Notes under the pieces: generated by a model
What the model saw: the letters and a program-made list of their open reading frames with translations, nothing else
Database searches by the model: none
Told to the model about the DNA's origin: nothing
Part shown: piece by piece, positions 29,384 to 37,885 of the stretch
Layout: the number at the start of each line of letters is the position of its first letter
Numbering within the stretch: position 1 is the first letter of the stretch
Position numbers and translations under genes: made by a program
NCBI RefSeq assembly: GCF_030296615.1
Contig: NZ_AP027732.1
Span: 2,046,001-2,110,000 of the forward strand
DNA length: 64,000 bases
Source: Frondihabitans sucicola
Lineage (GTDB): Bacteria; Actinomycetota; Actinomycetes; Actinomycetales; Microbacteriaceae
Direction of reading: 5' to 3'

Positions 29384-30004
29384 ATGACCGACACAGTAGC
29401 TTCCGGAGCGCCCACCCCCGTCGATTTCTGGTTCGACCCGTCCTGCCCCTGGGCGTGGATGACGAGTCGCTGGGTGGACGAGGTGTCAGCGCACCGAGAC
29501 CTCGACGTCACGTTCCACGTGATGAGCCTCGCGCTCCTGAACGAGCACAACGAGGGGTTCTCCGAGGAGGCGTTCACGCGGCTTCGCCGCTACACGCGGC
29601 TCGTGACGGCCGCGAAGGAGCTCCACGGCCAGGAGGTGGTCAAACCTCTCTACGACGCTCTCGGCACGAGGATCCACGTGCAGGCGGAGAAAGACCAGGA
29701 CGCCGTCATCGCCGGTGCGCTCGCAGAGGTCCTCCTCCCCGACGACTTCGCCGCGTACGCCGACAGCGACGAGTACGACGAGCAGATGAAGGCGAGCCAC
29801 GAAAACGGCATCGGCCGGGTCGGGCAAGACGTCGGCACCCCGGTGATCGCCGTTCACGGCACCGCCTTCTTCGGCCCCGTGATCTCGCCGGCCCCCAAGG
29901 GCGAGATCGCGCTGACGCTCTGGGACGGCGTCGTCGCGGCGGCGTCGTACGACGGCTTCTTCGAACTCAAGCGCAGCCGCACCCGAGGCCCCGTCTTCGA
30001 CTGA
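29384..30004 (+). CDS. DsbA-family oxidoreductase (mycothiol-dependent nitroreductase-like)
   Basis: A 206-residue thioredoxin-fold protein. VDFWFDPSCPWAWMTSRW gives an active-site SCPW with only one cysteine, as in mycothiol- or bacillithiol-dependent members of actinobacteria; GTPVIAVHGTAFFGPVISP is the cis-proline and C-terminal substrate region. Members reduce nitro compounds or release S-conjugates using mycothiol; exact activity is inferred. ATG 29384 is six bases after TAGGCT (29372-29377). Rpi-type isomerase follows 55 bp later. Confidence 0.85.
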   Translation: MTDTVASGAPTPVDFWFDPSCPWAWMTSRWVDEVSAHRDLDVTFHVMSLALLNEHNEGFSEEAFTRLRRYTRLVTAAKELHGQEVVKPLYDALGTRIHVQAEKDQDAVIAGALAEVLLPDDFAAYADSDEYDEQMKASHENGIGRVGQDVGTPVIAVHGTAFFGPVISPAPKGEIALTLWDGVVAAASYDGFFELKRSRTRGPVFD

Positions 30005-30059
30005 TCGACGTGGGGCCGCAGGCGATCCGGTGTCGGTGGCCGTCCATAGAATGAGAGCC

Positions 30060-30544
30060 ATGCGCATCCACGTTGCGACCGACCACGCCGGCCTCGAATT
30101 CGCCCAGACTCTCATCAAGCACCTCACCGACCAGGGGCACGACGTGACCGACCACGGTCCGAAGACGTACGAGCCGCTCGACGACTACCCGTCGTTCTGC
30201 ATCTCGGCGGCGCGCGCCGTCGTCCGCGATCAGAGCGCAGGTCTCGCTAGCCTCGGAGTCGTCTTCGGCGGGTCCGGCAACGGCGAACAGATCGCTGCGA
30301 ACAAGGTCGAGGGCGTTCGCGCCGCCCTCGCCTGGAACACCTCGACGGCGCAGCTCGCGCGTCAGCACAACGACGCCAACGTCGTCGCCATCGGTGCCCG
30401 CCAGCACACCGAAGACGAGGCGATCTCCTCATCGACGAATTCATCGCGACGCCGTTCTCCTTCGAAGAGCGTCACGAGCGCCGGATCGCCCAGCTCGCCG
30501 AGTACGAGACGACCGGCCAGATCAAGGGCCACCCGGTCGACTGA
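30060..30544 (+). CDS. rpiB: Ribose-5-phosphate isomerase B-like protein (one frameshift)
   Basis: RpiB/LacAB-family sugar-phosphate isomerase, about 161 residues. MRIHVATDHAGLEF carries the catalytic DHAG motif; GLASLGVVFGGSGNGEQIAANKV is the conserved GSGNGE site. The frame breaks near 30428; one C added in GCGATCTCCTCATC restores EAISLIDEFIATPF and the C-terminus ending GQIKGHPVD. ATG 30060 is preferred: TAGAAT ends seven bases before it. The stop overlaps the nei start (TGATG). Confidence 0.92.
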
Positions 30545-31576
30545 TGCCTGAGGGTCATTCCGTCCACCGAATCGCCAACCAGTTCGAGGCCAGTTTCGTC
30601 GGCAAGGCCGTCGAGGTGTCGTCGCCGCAGGGCCGTTTCTCAACGGGCGCCTCCCGTCTCGACGGCGCCGTGCTCGTCGACGCGAAGGCCGTCGGCAAGC
30701 AGATGTTCCTCGAGTTCGACAACGGCCTCTTCCTGCAGGTCCACCTGGGCCTCTACGGCTCGTGGGACTTCGCGGGCGACTTCTCCCTCGACCCCACGAC
30801 GAAGAGCGCGAACGGCCGCATGGGTCAGACGAACCAGCGGGGCACCGACCTGCACGACACCGAGCTGATCGATGCTGCTGGCGAAGACTCCTGGAAGAGC
30901 ATCGGCGCACCGCGCAAGGCGCGCCTGATGCGGGTGGGCAAACCGATCAGTGCCGCCCGCCTGCGCATGGCTGAGTCGGAGAAGCGCGAAGACGACGTCG
31001 ACCTCGAGGCGTTCCCGCCCGAGCCGGTCGGCGCCGTACGCGTCCGACTCCTGGCACCCGACGTCGTGGCCGACCTCCGCGGTCCGACCAAGTGCGAGGT
31101 GCGCGATGCGGCCGAGGTCGACGCCATCATCGCGAAGCTCGGCCCCGACCCGCTGGTCGATTCGCCGAAGAAGGAGCCGACCGCTTCTACGAGCGGGTCC
31201 ACAAGACGAAGACCATGATCGGTCTCCTGCTGATGGATCAGTCCGTCGTGAGCGGCATCGGCAACGTCTACCGTGCTGAGATGCTGTTCCGCGCCAAGCT
31301 CGATCCGCACACTCCGGGGTCGAGGTGCCGGAGGAGACCGTGCGCGCCCTCTGGAAGGATTGGACCAAGCTGCTCAAGAGCGGTGTGCAGCTCGGCCAGA
31401 TGATGACCATGGACGGCCTCTCGAAGAAGGCCTATGCCGAGGCGATGAAGAGCCGCGACGATCGTCACTGGGTCTACCACCGCGAGGGCCTGCCCTGCCG
31501 GGTCTGCGGCACCAACATCCTGATGGAGGAGGCTGCCGGCAGAAAGCTGTACTGGTGTCCGGTCTGCCAGGCGTGA
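30544..31576 (+). CDS. nei: Fpg/Nei-family DNA glycosylase (two frameshifts)
   Basis: Base-excision repair glycosylase/AP lyase, about 344 residues. MPEGHSVHRIANQF gives catalytic Pro2 and Glu3 after Met removal. H2TH helix region is MIGLLLMDQSVVSGIGNVYRAEML; zinc finger is CRVCGTNI with CPVC near the end. Breaks near 31178 (GAAGAAGGAGCC) and 31320 (CCGGGGTCG) are each repaired by one G, giving KKGADRFYERVHK and HTPGVEVPEETV. The GHSVHR start resembles endonuclease VIII (Nei) more than Fpg. Overlaps rpiB by one base. Confidence 0.92.
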
Positions 31577-31625
31577 TCCTGCTGTTCCTCCGACGCGGCC
31601 GGTTCCTTTCTGGCAAGGTTGGGCA

Positions 31626-32240
31626 ATGCGGTACACCCCTCACTTCCTTCTCGAAGACGTCGCCGAGGTCAAGCGCCTGATCGCCGAGAACCCGTGGGCG
31701 ACGATCGTGTCGAACACGGCTGCCGGGCTGGTCGCCTCGCACTACCCGGTCGTTCTCGAACCCACCGCCGACGACGAGATCAGCATCGTCAGCCACGTCG
31801 GGCGCCCCGACGAAACCGCGCACGAACTGGGCGAACACGAGATCCTGGTCATCATCCAGGGGCCACACGGCTACATCTCGCCCAACTGGTACCCGGCCGA
31901 GCAGATCATCCCCACCTGGAACCATGTGACCGCCCACCTCTACGGCACTCCCGAGATCCTGGGCGACGACGAGAACTTCCGGGTGCTCGGCGACCTGGTC
32001 GACCATTTCGAGAAGCGCATGCCGGCACCGGTGTCCCTCGAGCTCGACGAAGAGGGATCCCGTCGGGTCGCTCGCGGGACGGTCGGGCTGCGACTTCGCG
32101 TGACCCGGTTCGACGCCCGCGCCAAGCTCAGCCAGAACAAGCCGCCCGAGGTTGTCGACCGCATCGTCGACGCTCTCGAGAACGGGCCGGAGTTCGCGAA
32201 CCCCGCGCTCGCTGCCGAGATGCGGCGCGTCCGCGAGTGA
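31626..32240 (+). CDS. FMN-binding negative transcriptional regulator-like protein (PaiB family)
   Basis: A 204-residue FMN-binding split-barrel protein. The N-terminus MRYTPHFLLEDVAEVKRLI is typical of PaiB; HYPVVLE, VSHVGRPDE, IIQGPHGYISPNWY and IPTWNHVTAHLYG form the flavin-binding core. In Bacillus PaiB is linked to sporulation and protease regulation; in actinobacteria the role is unclear. Its TGA overlaps the GTG of the amidohydrolase gene. Confidence 0.92.
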   Translation: MRYTPHFLLEDVAEVKRLIAENPWATIVSNTAAGLVASHYPVVLEPTADDEISIVSHVGRPDETAHELGEHEILVIIQGPHGYISPNWYPAEQIIPTWNHVTAHLYGTPEILGDDENFRVLGDLVDHFEKRMPAPVSLELDEEGSRRVARGTVGLRLRVTRFDARAKLSQNKPPEVVDRIVDALENGPEFANPALAAEMRRVRE

Positions 32241-33697
32241 GCACCGCGCTGCTCCTGCGCGATGCCCGCCTCGTGGGTCGCGACGGGACCCCCACCGATC
32301 TCCTCATCGAGGACGGCGTCGTCTCGGCGATCGTCGCGGGCGTCGCACCGGGGCGAGCCGAAGTCGTCGACCTCGACGGCCGCTGGGTCGCGCCCGGTCT
32401 CTGGGACAACCACGTGCACATGGAGCAGTGGGCCCTCGTCCGCCAACGTCTCGACGTCTCGCAGGCCTCGTCGGCCGCGTCGGCCGTAGAGCTGGTCAGG
32501 CGCAGGATCGCCGAGGGTCGCCCCGCAGATCGCGACCTGCTGGTCGGCTACGGCTTCCGCGACGCGCTCTGGCCGGACGAGCCCTCGGCGATCCTGCTCG
32601 ACTCCGCCGGCGACATCCCCGTCGCGCTGGTCAGCGGTGACCTGCACGCCGTCTGGCTCAACAGCTCCGGCCTCGCGCTCGTGAATCAGCAGGATCACCC
32701 GACCGGGCTCCTCCGGGAACAGGCGGCCTTCGACGCGAACGGCATCATCACCGCGATCGACAGTTCGCGGATCGACGAGTGGGTCGTCGATGCCACGAGG
32801 GCTGCTGCTCAGCGCGGCGTCGTCGGAGTCGTCGACCTCGAGATGTCGCTGTCGCTCGACGCGTGGGTGGCGCGGGTCGAGCAGGGCGCCGACTCACTTC
32901 GTGTGCGGTGCGGCGTGTATCCGCGCGACCTCGATTCCGTCGTCGAGCGCGGCCTGGAGACCGGTCAGCCGATCCCCGGTGGCGCCGGGCTCGTCACGAT
33001 GGGGCCGGCCAAGGTCATCACCGACGGGTCGCTCAACACCCGGACCGCCTACTGCCACGATCCCTACCCGGGCCACGGGGGTGTCGGCGTCGCGTCGTTC
33101 ACGCCCGAGGAACTCGTCGGGCTGCTGCGGAAAGCGTCGGCGGCGGGCCTCGTTCCCGCGGTCCACGCGATCGGAGACCACGCCAACTCGCTCGCCCTCG
33201 ACGCCTTCGAGGCGGTCGGCTGCGGAGGGTCCATCGAGCACGCCCAGCTGGTGCGATTCGCGGACATCGCCCGGTTCGCTCGCCTCGGCCTGATCGCCAG
33301 CGTCCAGCCCGAACACGCGATGGACGACCGCGACATCGCGGAGGTCTACTGGGAGGGACGGACCGATCGGGCCTTCCCGCTCGAGACGCTGTCGGCCGCC
33401 GGGGTGCAGCTCCGGCTCGGCTCGGACGCACCCGTCGCGCCGCTCGACCCGTGGATCGCGATGGCGGCAGCCGTGACGCGCTCGCGCGACGGGCGCGAGC
33501 CGTGGCATCCCGAGCAGCGCCTGCCGGCCGCGGTCGCCCTCGAGGCATCGGCAGACGGCCGCGCGTCGGTGGTCGCCGACAGCGTCGCCGACCTCGTCGT
33601 GCTCGACGCCGATCCACTCGCCCCCGGCGTCGACCTCCGGGCGATGCCCGTCGCCGCGACCCTGCTCGCCGGTCGCTTCACGCACCGCGGCTTCTGA
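32237..33697 (+). CDS. Amidohydrolase family protein (YtcJ-like)
   Basis: A 486-residue metal-dependent hydrolase. WVAPGLWDNHVHMEQW is the N-terminal HxH metal site; later metal ligands lie in PAVHAIGDHANSLALDAF and the final Asp in RLGSDAPVAPLDPW; the small beta domain is split across both ends (VADLVVLDADPL). This composition fits YtcJ-like N-substituted-formamide or related deformylases. GTG 32237 overlaps the upstream stop (GTGA), so it is coupled to the PaiB-like gene. Substrate unknown. Confidence 0.88.
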   Translation: MSTALLLRDARLVGRDGTPTDLLIEDGVVSAIVAGVAPGRAEVVDLDGRWVAPGLWDNHVHMEQWALVRQRLDVSQASSAASAVELVRRRIAEGRPADRDLLVGYGFRDALWPDEPSAILLDSAGDIPVALVSGDLHAVWLNSSGLALVNQQDHPTGLLREQAAFDANGIITAIDSSRIDEWVVDATRAAAQRGVVGVVDLEMSLSLDAWVARVEQGADSLRVRCGVYPRDLDSVVERGLETGQPIPGGAGLVTMGPAKVITDGSLNTRTAYCHDPYPGHGGVGVASFTPEELVGLLRKASAAGLVPAVHAIGDHANSLALDAFEAVGCGGSIEHAQLVRFADIARFARLGLIASVQPEHAMDDRDIAEVYWEGRTDRAFPLETLSAAGVQLRLGSDAPVAPLDPWIAMAAAVTRSRDGREPWHPEQRLPAAVALEASADGRASVVADSVADLVVLDADPLAPGVDLRAMPVAATLLAGRFTHRGF

Positions 33698-33706
33698 CCT
33701 GCGCGG

Positions 33707-33762
33707 GCTCGCGCGTGCCCGCTCGCGCGTGCGCGCTCGCGCGTGCCCGCTCGCGCGTGCCG
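33707..33762 (+). repeat. 14-bp tandem repeat, four units
   Basis: Four head-to-tail copies of GCTCGCGCGTGCCC (third-last positions vary) start 10 bp after the amidohydrolase stop. G+C-rich microsatellite-like array; likely variable in length. No coding signal. Confidence 0.85.
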
Positions 33763-33778
33763 TCGAGATCCTGCCCCT

Positions 33779-33865
33779 CTCCCGAAATCGAAGGGGATTT
33801 TCGGCCGACGCCCTGCGATCCCACTCAAGCTGCCCCGGGGGAAGAATCCCCTTCGATTTCGGGAG
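33779..33865. repeat. Palindromic intergenic element, copy A
   Basis: Perfect 21-bp inverted arms (33779-33799 and 33845-33865; arm CTCCCGAAATCGAAGGGGATT) enclose a 45-bp centre. A second copy with the same arms and related centre is at 42548-42638. Both are between genes. No transposase or target duplication is seen; it behaves like a REP or MITE-type repeat family. Confidence 0.85.
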
Positions 33866-33908
33866 GAGAGGGCGGGCGCAGGCGGGCTGGGGGTCGGTGC
33901 GGAACGCA

Positions 33909-33942
33909 GCGAAGCCGCCACCCCGAGGGGCGGCGGCTTCGC
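33909..33942 (-). terminator. Stem-loop terminator of dps
   Basis: A 16-bp stem with one mismatch (GCGAAGCCGCCACCCC against GGGGCGGCGGCTTCGC) lies 19 bp beyond the dps stop on the minus strand. The T-tract is weak, so it may act as an mRNA-stabilising hairpin too. Confidence 0.7.
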
Positions 33943-33960
33943 GGCAGAGAAGACGGGCGA

Positions 33961-34446
33961 CTACTGGCTGACGTGCGCGGAGAGGAACCAGCGGTCTTTG
34001 TCGAGGCCGCGGGCGATCTCGATTGCGACGTCCTGGCTGGAGGCGTCGATCTCGCCGAGCTCGTCGATGGCGGTCTGGACCGAGGCGCGAGCCGAGTCGA
34101 TCTGCGCGACGATACCGGCGATGGTGGCGTCGACCTGCTGGAAGCCGGCCTTGAGCGGCGGGTTGGTGGTCGTGGCGGCGACGGTCTCGAGTCGGCCGTC
34201 GACGGGCAGGCCGAGGGCGACGATACGCTCCGCGGCGGTGTCGGCGTACTCCTGGGCGTGGTCCACGACCTCGTCGAGCAGCTCGTGCACGGCGATGAAG
34301 CTGATGCCACGGACGTGCCAGTGCGCTTGCTTGCCGTTGACGGCGAGGGCGGTGAGGTTGGTCACGACGGGGGTGAGGAACTGGGCGGTGGCGGCTGCGA
34401 CGTCGGGGTCGACGGAGCTCTGGGTGACGGTGACTGTTTCGGACAT
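33961..34446 (-). CDS. dps: Dps-family DNA-protecting ferritin-like protein
   Basis: A 161-residue ferritin-like protein that oxidises and stores iron and may bind DNA under stress. QAHWHVRGISFIAVHELLDEVVDHAQEYADTAAER (first 20 residues and following) holds the inter-subunit ferroxidase His, Asp and Glu; the C-terminal helix reads DKDRWFLSAHVSQ. ATG 34446 follows AAAGGACC. A 5' leader of about 50 bases and possible iron boxes lie upstream; a hairpin follows. Confidence 0.94.
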   Translation of the reverse strand: MSETVTVTQSSVDPDVAAATAQFLTPVVTNLTALAVNGKQAHWHVRGISFIAVHELLDEVVDHAQEYADTAAERIVALGLPVDGRLETVAATTTNPPLKAGFQQVDATIAGIVAQIDSARASVQTAIDELGEIDASSQDVAIEIARGLDKDRWFLSAHVSQ

Positions 34447-34498
34447 GACGGTGGTCCTTTCCCTCTGCGAGGCCCCGAGGGGCGACTTGATGCACCCA

Positions 34499-34564
34499 AC
34501 GCTAGACGTCTGGGAATATTCCGCAAGCAAGCTGAGGCTCGGCTAATTGAGGTGAGCCTGCGCT
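34499..34564 (-). promoter_or_regulatory. dps promoter with DtxR/IdeR-box-like sequences
   Basis: On the minus strand TTGCGG (34526-34521) and TAGCGT (34504-34499) are spaced 16 bp, a plausible sigma-70-type promoter. Upstream, AGGTGAGCCTGCGCT (34550-34564) and AGGCTCGGCTAATTG (34535-34549) each match about 10 of 15 positions of the DtxR-family iron box AGGTTAGSCTAACCT. Iron regulation of dps is known in actinobacteria; occupancy here is inference. Confidence 0.4.
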
Positions 34565-34689
34565 TGCTCGCCTCTTCTCCCCAGGCGTCGGTCGCAGGAT
34601 CACGAGCTCCCGCGAGTGGGGATAACCCCCGTCCGCATCCGGTCGGTGGCACCATAGGCGTCGGCTGTCGGTCCCGGCACGCTGGAGTC

Positions 34690-36333
34690 ATGATCACAGA
34701 AACGAGCCCCGTGCCAGACAAGTCGCGATCCCTCTACGGGCGGCTCTGGCGTGCGTTCCCTCGCGACTTCGGCTACCTGGCGCTGACCGGGGTGCTCGTC
34801 GTCGTGGCAGGGAGCCTCTACGGCGTCGCCGGAACGATCCTCAGCAGCTTCGGCGACGCGCTCGGGTCTCTCATCCTCTTCGCGATCCTCCTGCTCGCGG
34901 CCCTCTACTTCGCCAGACTGTTCGGGCGCCTCGAGCTGCTCCGGCTGCGCTGGGCGGGTGAACCCGCCGTTCAGCCCGTGGTGTGGCGGGGGCTGACCGC
35001 GAAGAACCGCTTCATCCGGCTGCTCGAGGTCGCCGCCGACCCGCACTACTGGCTCTACCTGCTGTACACGGCGGTCGTGTTTCCTCTCCTCGGGGGCGCA
35101 GTGGTCGCCTTCATCGGCTTCGTCATCGCTGCCGGCTTCGGGGGAGTGATCTTCGGCATCGTGCTCATGGTCATCCACCCGGTGGTCGGATCCGACCTCT
35201 GGTACTCGCTGGTCGGCGTGCACTGGTTCTACGACCACCTGCCCTGGTGGGGCGTCCTGAGCCTGGTCCTCGGGCTGGGGCTGCTGGCGCTCGTCCCCTT
35301 CCTCACCCGTGGGGGCGTGATCCTGATGAACGCTGTCGCGACGCCGCTTCTGGGCGGCTTCCGATCGGAGCAGCTCGAAGCCGAGGTCGCCGGGCTCCAG
35401 GTCTCGCGGAGCGCTGCCGTATCGGCCGAAGGCACGGCGCTGCGGCGGCTCGAGCGCGACATCCACGATGGTCCGCAGCAGCGTCTGATCCGGATCCAGA
35501 TGGACCTCGCCGCGGCGGCGCGCGCCGTCGACACCGACACCGCCCGCGGCAAGCATCTCATCGACGAGGCTCTGCAGCAGTCGCGTGACGCCCTCGAAGA
35601 GCTGCGCGCCCTGTCTCGCGGCTTCGCTCCGCCCCTGCTCCTCGACCGCGGGCTCGCCGCCGCCCTCGACGCCGTCGTCGATCGCTCGACGACTCCGACG
35701 CGATTCACGAACGAGTTGCCTGAGGGGCTGGCTGTGCCCGTCGAGATCGAGCGCAACGCCTACTTCATCGCGGCGGAGCTCCTCACCAACGTCGCCAAGC
35801 ATGCGGAGGCGTCACGAGCCGAGCTGATCCTGTCGGCGCCGTCGCCGCTCGGCGCACGAGAACTCCGCGTCGACGTGACCGACGACGGTCACGGCGGGGC
35901 GGCTCTCCAGACCGGGCACGGCCTCGCCGGCGTCGAGCAGCGGCTCGTCGGGCTCGGCGGCCGACTTTCGCTGCGCAGCCCCGCGGGAGGCCCGACGCAC
36001 GTGTCGGTGCACATCCCCGTCGAGAGTCCCGTGGCAGATCCTGCCTCGTCCGCGGCCACCGCTTCCGCGACAGCGCCGGCCGCTTCGGCGCCGGCCGCCG
36101 ATGCACCGGCACCGGCACAGGCAGCAGCGCCGCCGGCCGATAGAGCGGCACCGGCACCGGTACCACCTGTCGCCAACGACACGACGCCACTCCCGAAGGC
36201 CGACACGACGCCGACCCCGGAGGCGAACCCGACCCCGACGCTGGCCTACCCGACCGAGGAACTTCCTCGAGAGTCGGCTTCGCCGCAGAAGACCAAGCGA
36301 CAGAAGCCGGATGCACCGCGGTCGGCGCCCTAG
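34690..36333 (+). CDS. Two-component sensor histidine kinase (NarL-type, HisKA_3)
   Basis: A 547-residue membrane kinase. N-terminal sensor domain with four to six membrane helices (residues 25-220) of the type found in many actinobacterial NarL-family kinases; phospho-acceptor His is in LERDIHDGPQQRLIRIQMDL; the ATPase has NVAKHAEAS (N box) and VTDDGHGG (G1), then GHGLAGVEQRL. A 120-residue Ala/Pro/Thr-rich tail follows the ATPase, unusual for the family. Stop TAG lies 9 bp before the response regulator GTG. Confidence 0.92.
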   Translation: MITETSPVPDKSRSLYGRLWRAFPRDFGYLALTGVLVVVAGSLYGVAGTILSSFGDALGSLILFAILLLAALYFARLFGRLELLRLRWAGEPAVQPVVWRGLTAKNRFIRLLEVAADPHYWLYLLYTAVVFPLLGGAVVAFIGFVIAAGFGGVIFGIVLMVIHPVVGSDLWYSLVGVHWFYDHLPWWGVLSLVLGLGLLALVPFLTRGGVILMNAVATPLLGGFRSEQLEAEVAGLQVSRSAAVSAEGTALRRLERDIHDGPQQRLIRIQMDLAAAARAVDTDTARGKHLIDEALQQSRDALEELRALSRGFAPPLLLDRGLAAALDAVVDRSTTPTRFTNELPEGLAVPVEIERNAYFIAAELLTNVAKHAEASRAELILSAPSPLGARELRVDVTDDGHGGAALQTGHGLAGVEQRLVGLGGRLSLRSPAGGPTHVSVHIPVESPVADPASSAATASATAPAASAPAADAPAPAQAAAPPADRAAPAPVPPVANDTTPLPKADTTPTPEANPTPTLAYPTEELPRESASPQKTKRQKPDAPRSAP

Positions 36334-36342
36334 GCTCGACGC

Positions 36343-37016
36343 GTGACCTTCAGCCTCGACGCCGCGAACGGCGGGCGGATGCGGGTCGTCGTGGCCGACG
36401 ACTCCGTCCTGCTCCGCGAGGGGCTGGTGCGCCTCCTCGACGAACTGGGTGCCGAGGTCGTCGGGTCGTACGGCGACGCCGACTCCCTGCTCGCAGAGGT
36501 CGAGGCCGTCCGCCCCGACCTGGCTGTGCTCGACGTGCGGATGCCACCGACGCATCGCGACGAGGAGTGCGCGCGGCGATCGAGTTGCGGCGTCGGGTGC
36601 CGGGAACCGGGATCCTGCTGCTCTCCCAGTACGTCGAGGTCGCCTACGCGCGCGAGTTGTTCAGCGCCGGATCCGACGGCGTCGGATACCTGCTGAAAGA
36701 CCGGGTGACCTCACTCGACGAGCTGGGCGCCGCGCTGGCGCGGATCCGCGAGGGCGCGACCGTCCTCGACCCCGACGTCGTCGCCGCGTTGCTCGGGCGC
36801 CGCAGCGACCCGCTGGTCGCGCTGACGCCCCGCGAACGCGAGGTCCTCGCTCTGATGGCCGAGGGTCGCACGAACTCCGCGATCGCCGCAGAACTGTTCA
36901 TCGGAACGGGCGCCGTCGAGAAGAACGTCACAGCCATCTTCCAGAAGCTCGGCCTGGACGACTCCGGCAGCGATCACCGCCGCGTGCTGGCGGTCCTGGC
37001 GTTCCTGCAGAGCTGA
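36343..37016 (+). CDS. LuxR/NarL-family response regulator (one frameshift)
   Basis: Partner of the upstream kinase, about 224 residues. Receiver: VVVADDSVLLREGL (acidic pocket), phospho-acceptor Asp in LAVLDVRMPP, and Lys in GYLLKDRV; the output HTH is LTPREREVLALMAEGRTNSA to VEKNVTAIFQKLGL. Break near 36568: one G in GACGAGGAGTGCG gives HRDEGVRAAIELRRR. GTG 36343 is six bases after TAGGCT (36331-36336), which overlaps the kinase stop, so the regulator may also have its own leaderless promoter. Confidence 0.92.
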
Positions 37017-37092
37017 ACCACTGCCGCCGGCGTGGCCGTTGCGACCCCGCCGGCGTGGGCACCGCCGACGGCGGTGCCGCTGCGCGCGCGAC

Positions 37093-37818
37093 TCAGCCGG
37101 CGATCGGACGCGAGACGACGCGCAGAATGGCGGCGCGATAGTTCTCGCCCAACTGCTTGTACCCGGCCGTGGTCGGGTGCGTGCCGTCGAGCGAGACACC
37201 CGCCTTGTAGACGAGCCCGTGACGAGCGAACCCCCAGGGATCGATGAAGTCCCAGCCCTTGGTGGCCACGTAGGCCCGCAGCTGCTTCTCGTAGACGGCC
37301 GCGGCGCGCGGGTTGTGATCGTACGGCGGGATGGCTCCGACGATGACGTGCTTGGGGTGGATGGTGTCGACGATCGAGTCGTAGCTCGAGGCCGCCTGGG
37401 CGAACGGCAGGTGCAGTCGCACGTCGTTCGTGCCGGCCATCAGCACGAGCACGTCGACGTCTTTCACGGGCCGGACGTTGGCGGCCATGATCTGCACCGT
37501 CGTCCCGCCTTTCGCCCATCCTCCGACGTAGCGGATCCCGTTGCCTTTGGCGTAGGTGATCCAGGTGTCCGGCGTGAGACCCCACGAGAGCATGCGTCCG
37601 CCGCCCGCCGTCAGGGAGTCACCGACGACAGCGACGCGAGCAGGATCGGCCGTGGTGCCGAGCGCACCGTCGACGGGCGTGGACGTGCGGCTGGGCGCGC
37701 TGACCTGCGATCCGGAGACGGCCTCCGGCTGGGAACGGGGCGCCGTGGCGCACCCGGCGAGCGCGACGACGGCGGCGGCCGCGAGGCCACCCACGAGTGC
37801 TTTGACAACGGAGCGCAT
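37093..37818 (-). CDS. SGNH/GDSL-family hydrolase lipoprotein
   Basis: A 241-residue secreted esterase-like lipoprotein. Signal peptide ends at lipobox VALAGC (Cys23). SGNH blocks: VVGDSLTAGGGR (catalytic Ser), GGWAKGGTT (Gly), MAGTNDVRL (Asn) and DGTHPTTAGY (Asp/His). Such enzymes deacylate lipids or cell-wall sugars; substrate unknown. GATAAT lies six bases before ATG 37818, so the transcript is probably leaderless. Confidence 0.88.
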   Translation of the reverse strand: MRSVVKALVGGLAAAAVVALAGCATAPRSQPEAVSGSQVSAPSRTSTPVDGALGTTADPARVAVVGDSLTAGGGRMLSWGLTPDTWITYAKGNGIRYVGGWAKGGTTVQIMAANVRPVKDVDVLVLMAGTNDVRLHLPFAQAASSYDSIVDTIHPKHVIVGAIPPYDHNPRAAAVYEKQLRAYVATKGWDFIDPWGFARHGLVYKAGVSLDGTHPTTAGYKQLGENYRAAILRVVSRPIAG

Positions 37819-37885
37819 CCGAGAATTATCACTCGCGAAATCTGTGAGTACTCACCCCCGTTCGGGTGCTCGGTACTGTCGTCGC

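Noticed and set aside
33707..33762. Short G+C-rich tandem repeat as a regulatory array
   Set aside because: Simple 14-bp microsatellite-like slippage product; nothing indicates a binding site.
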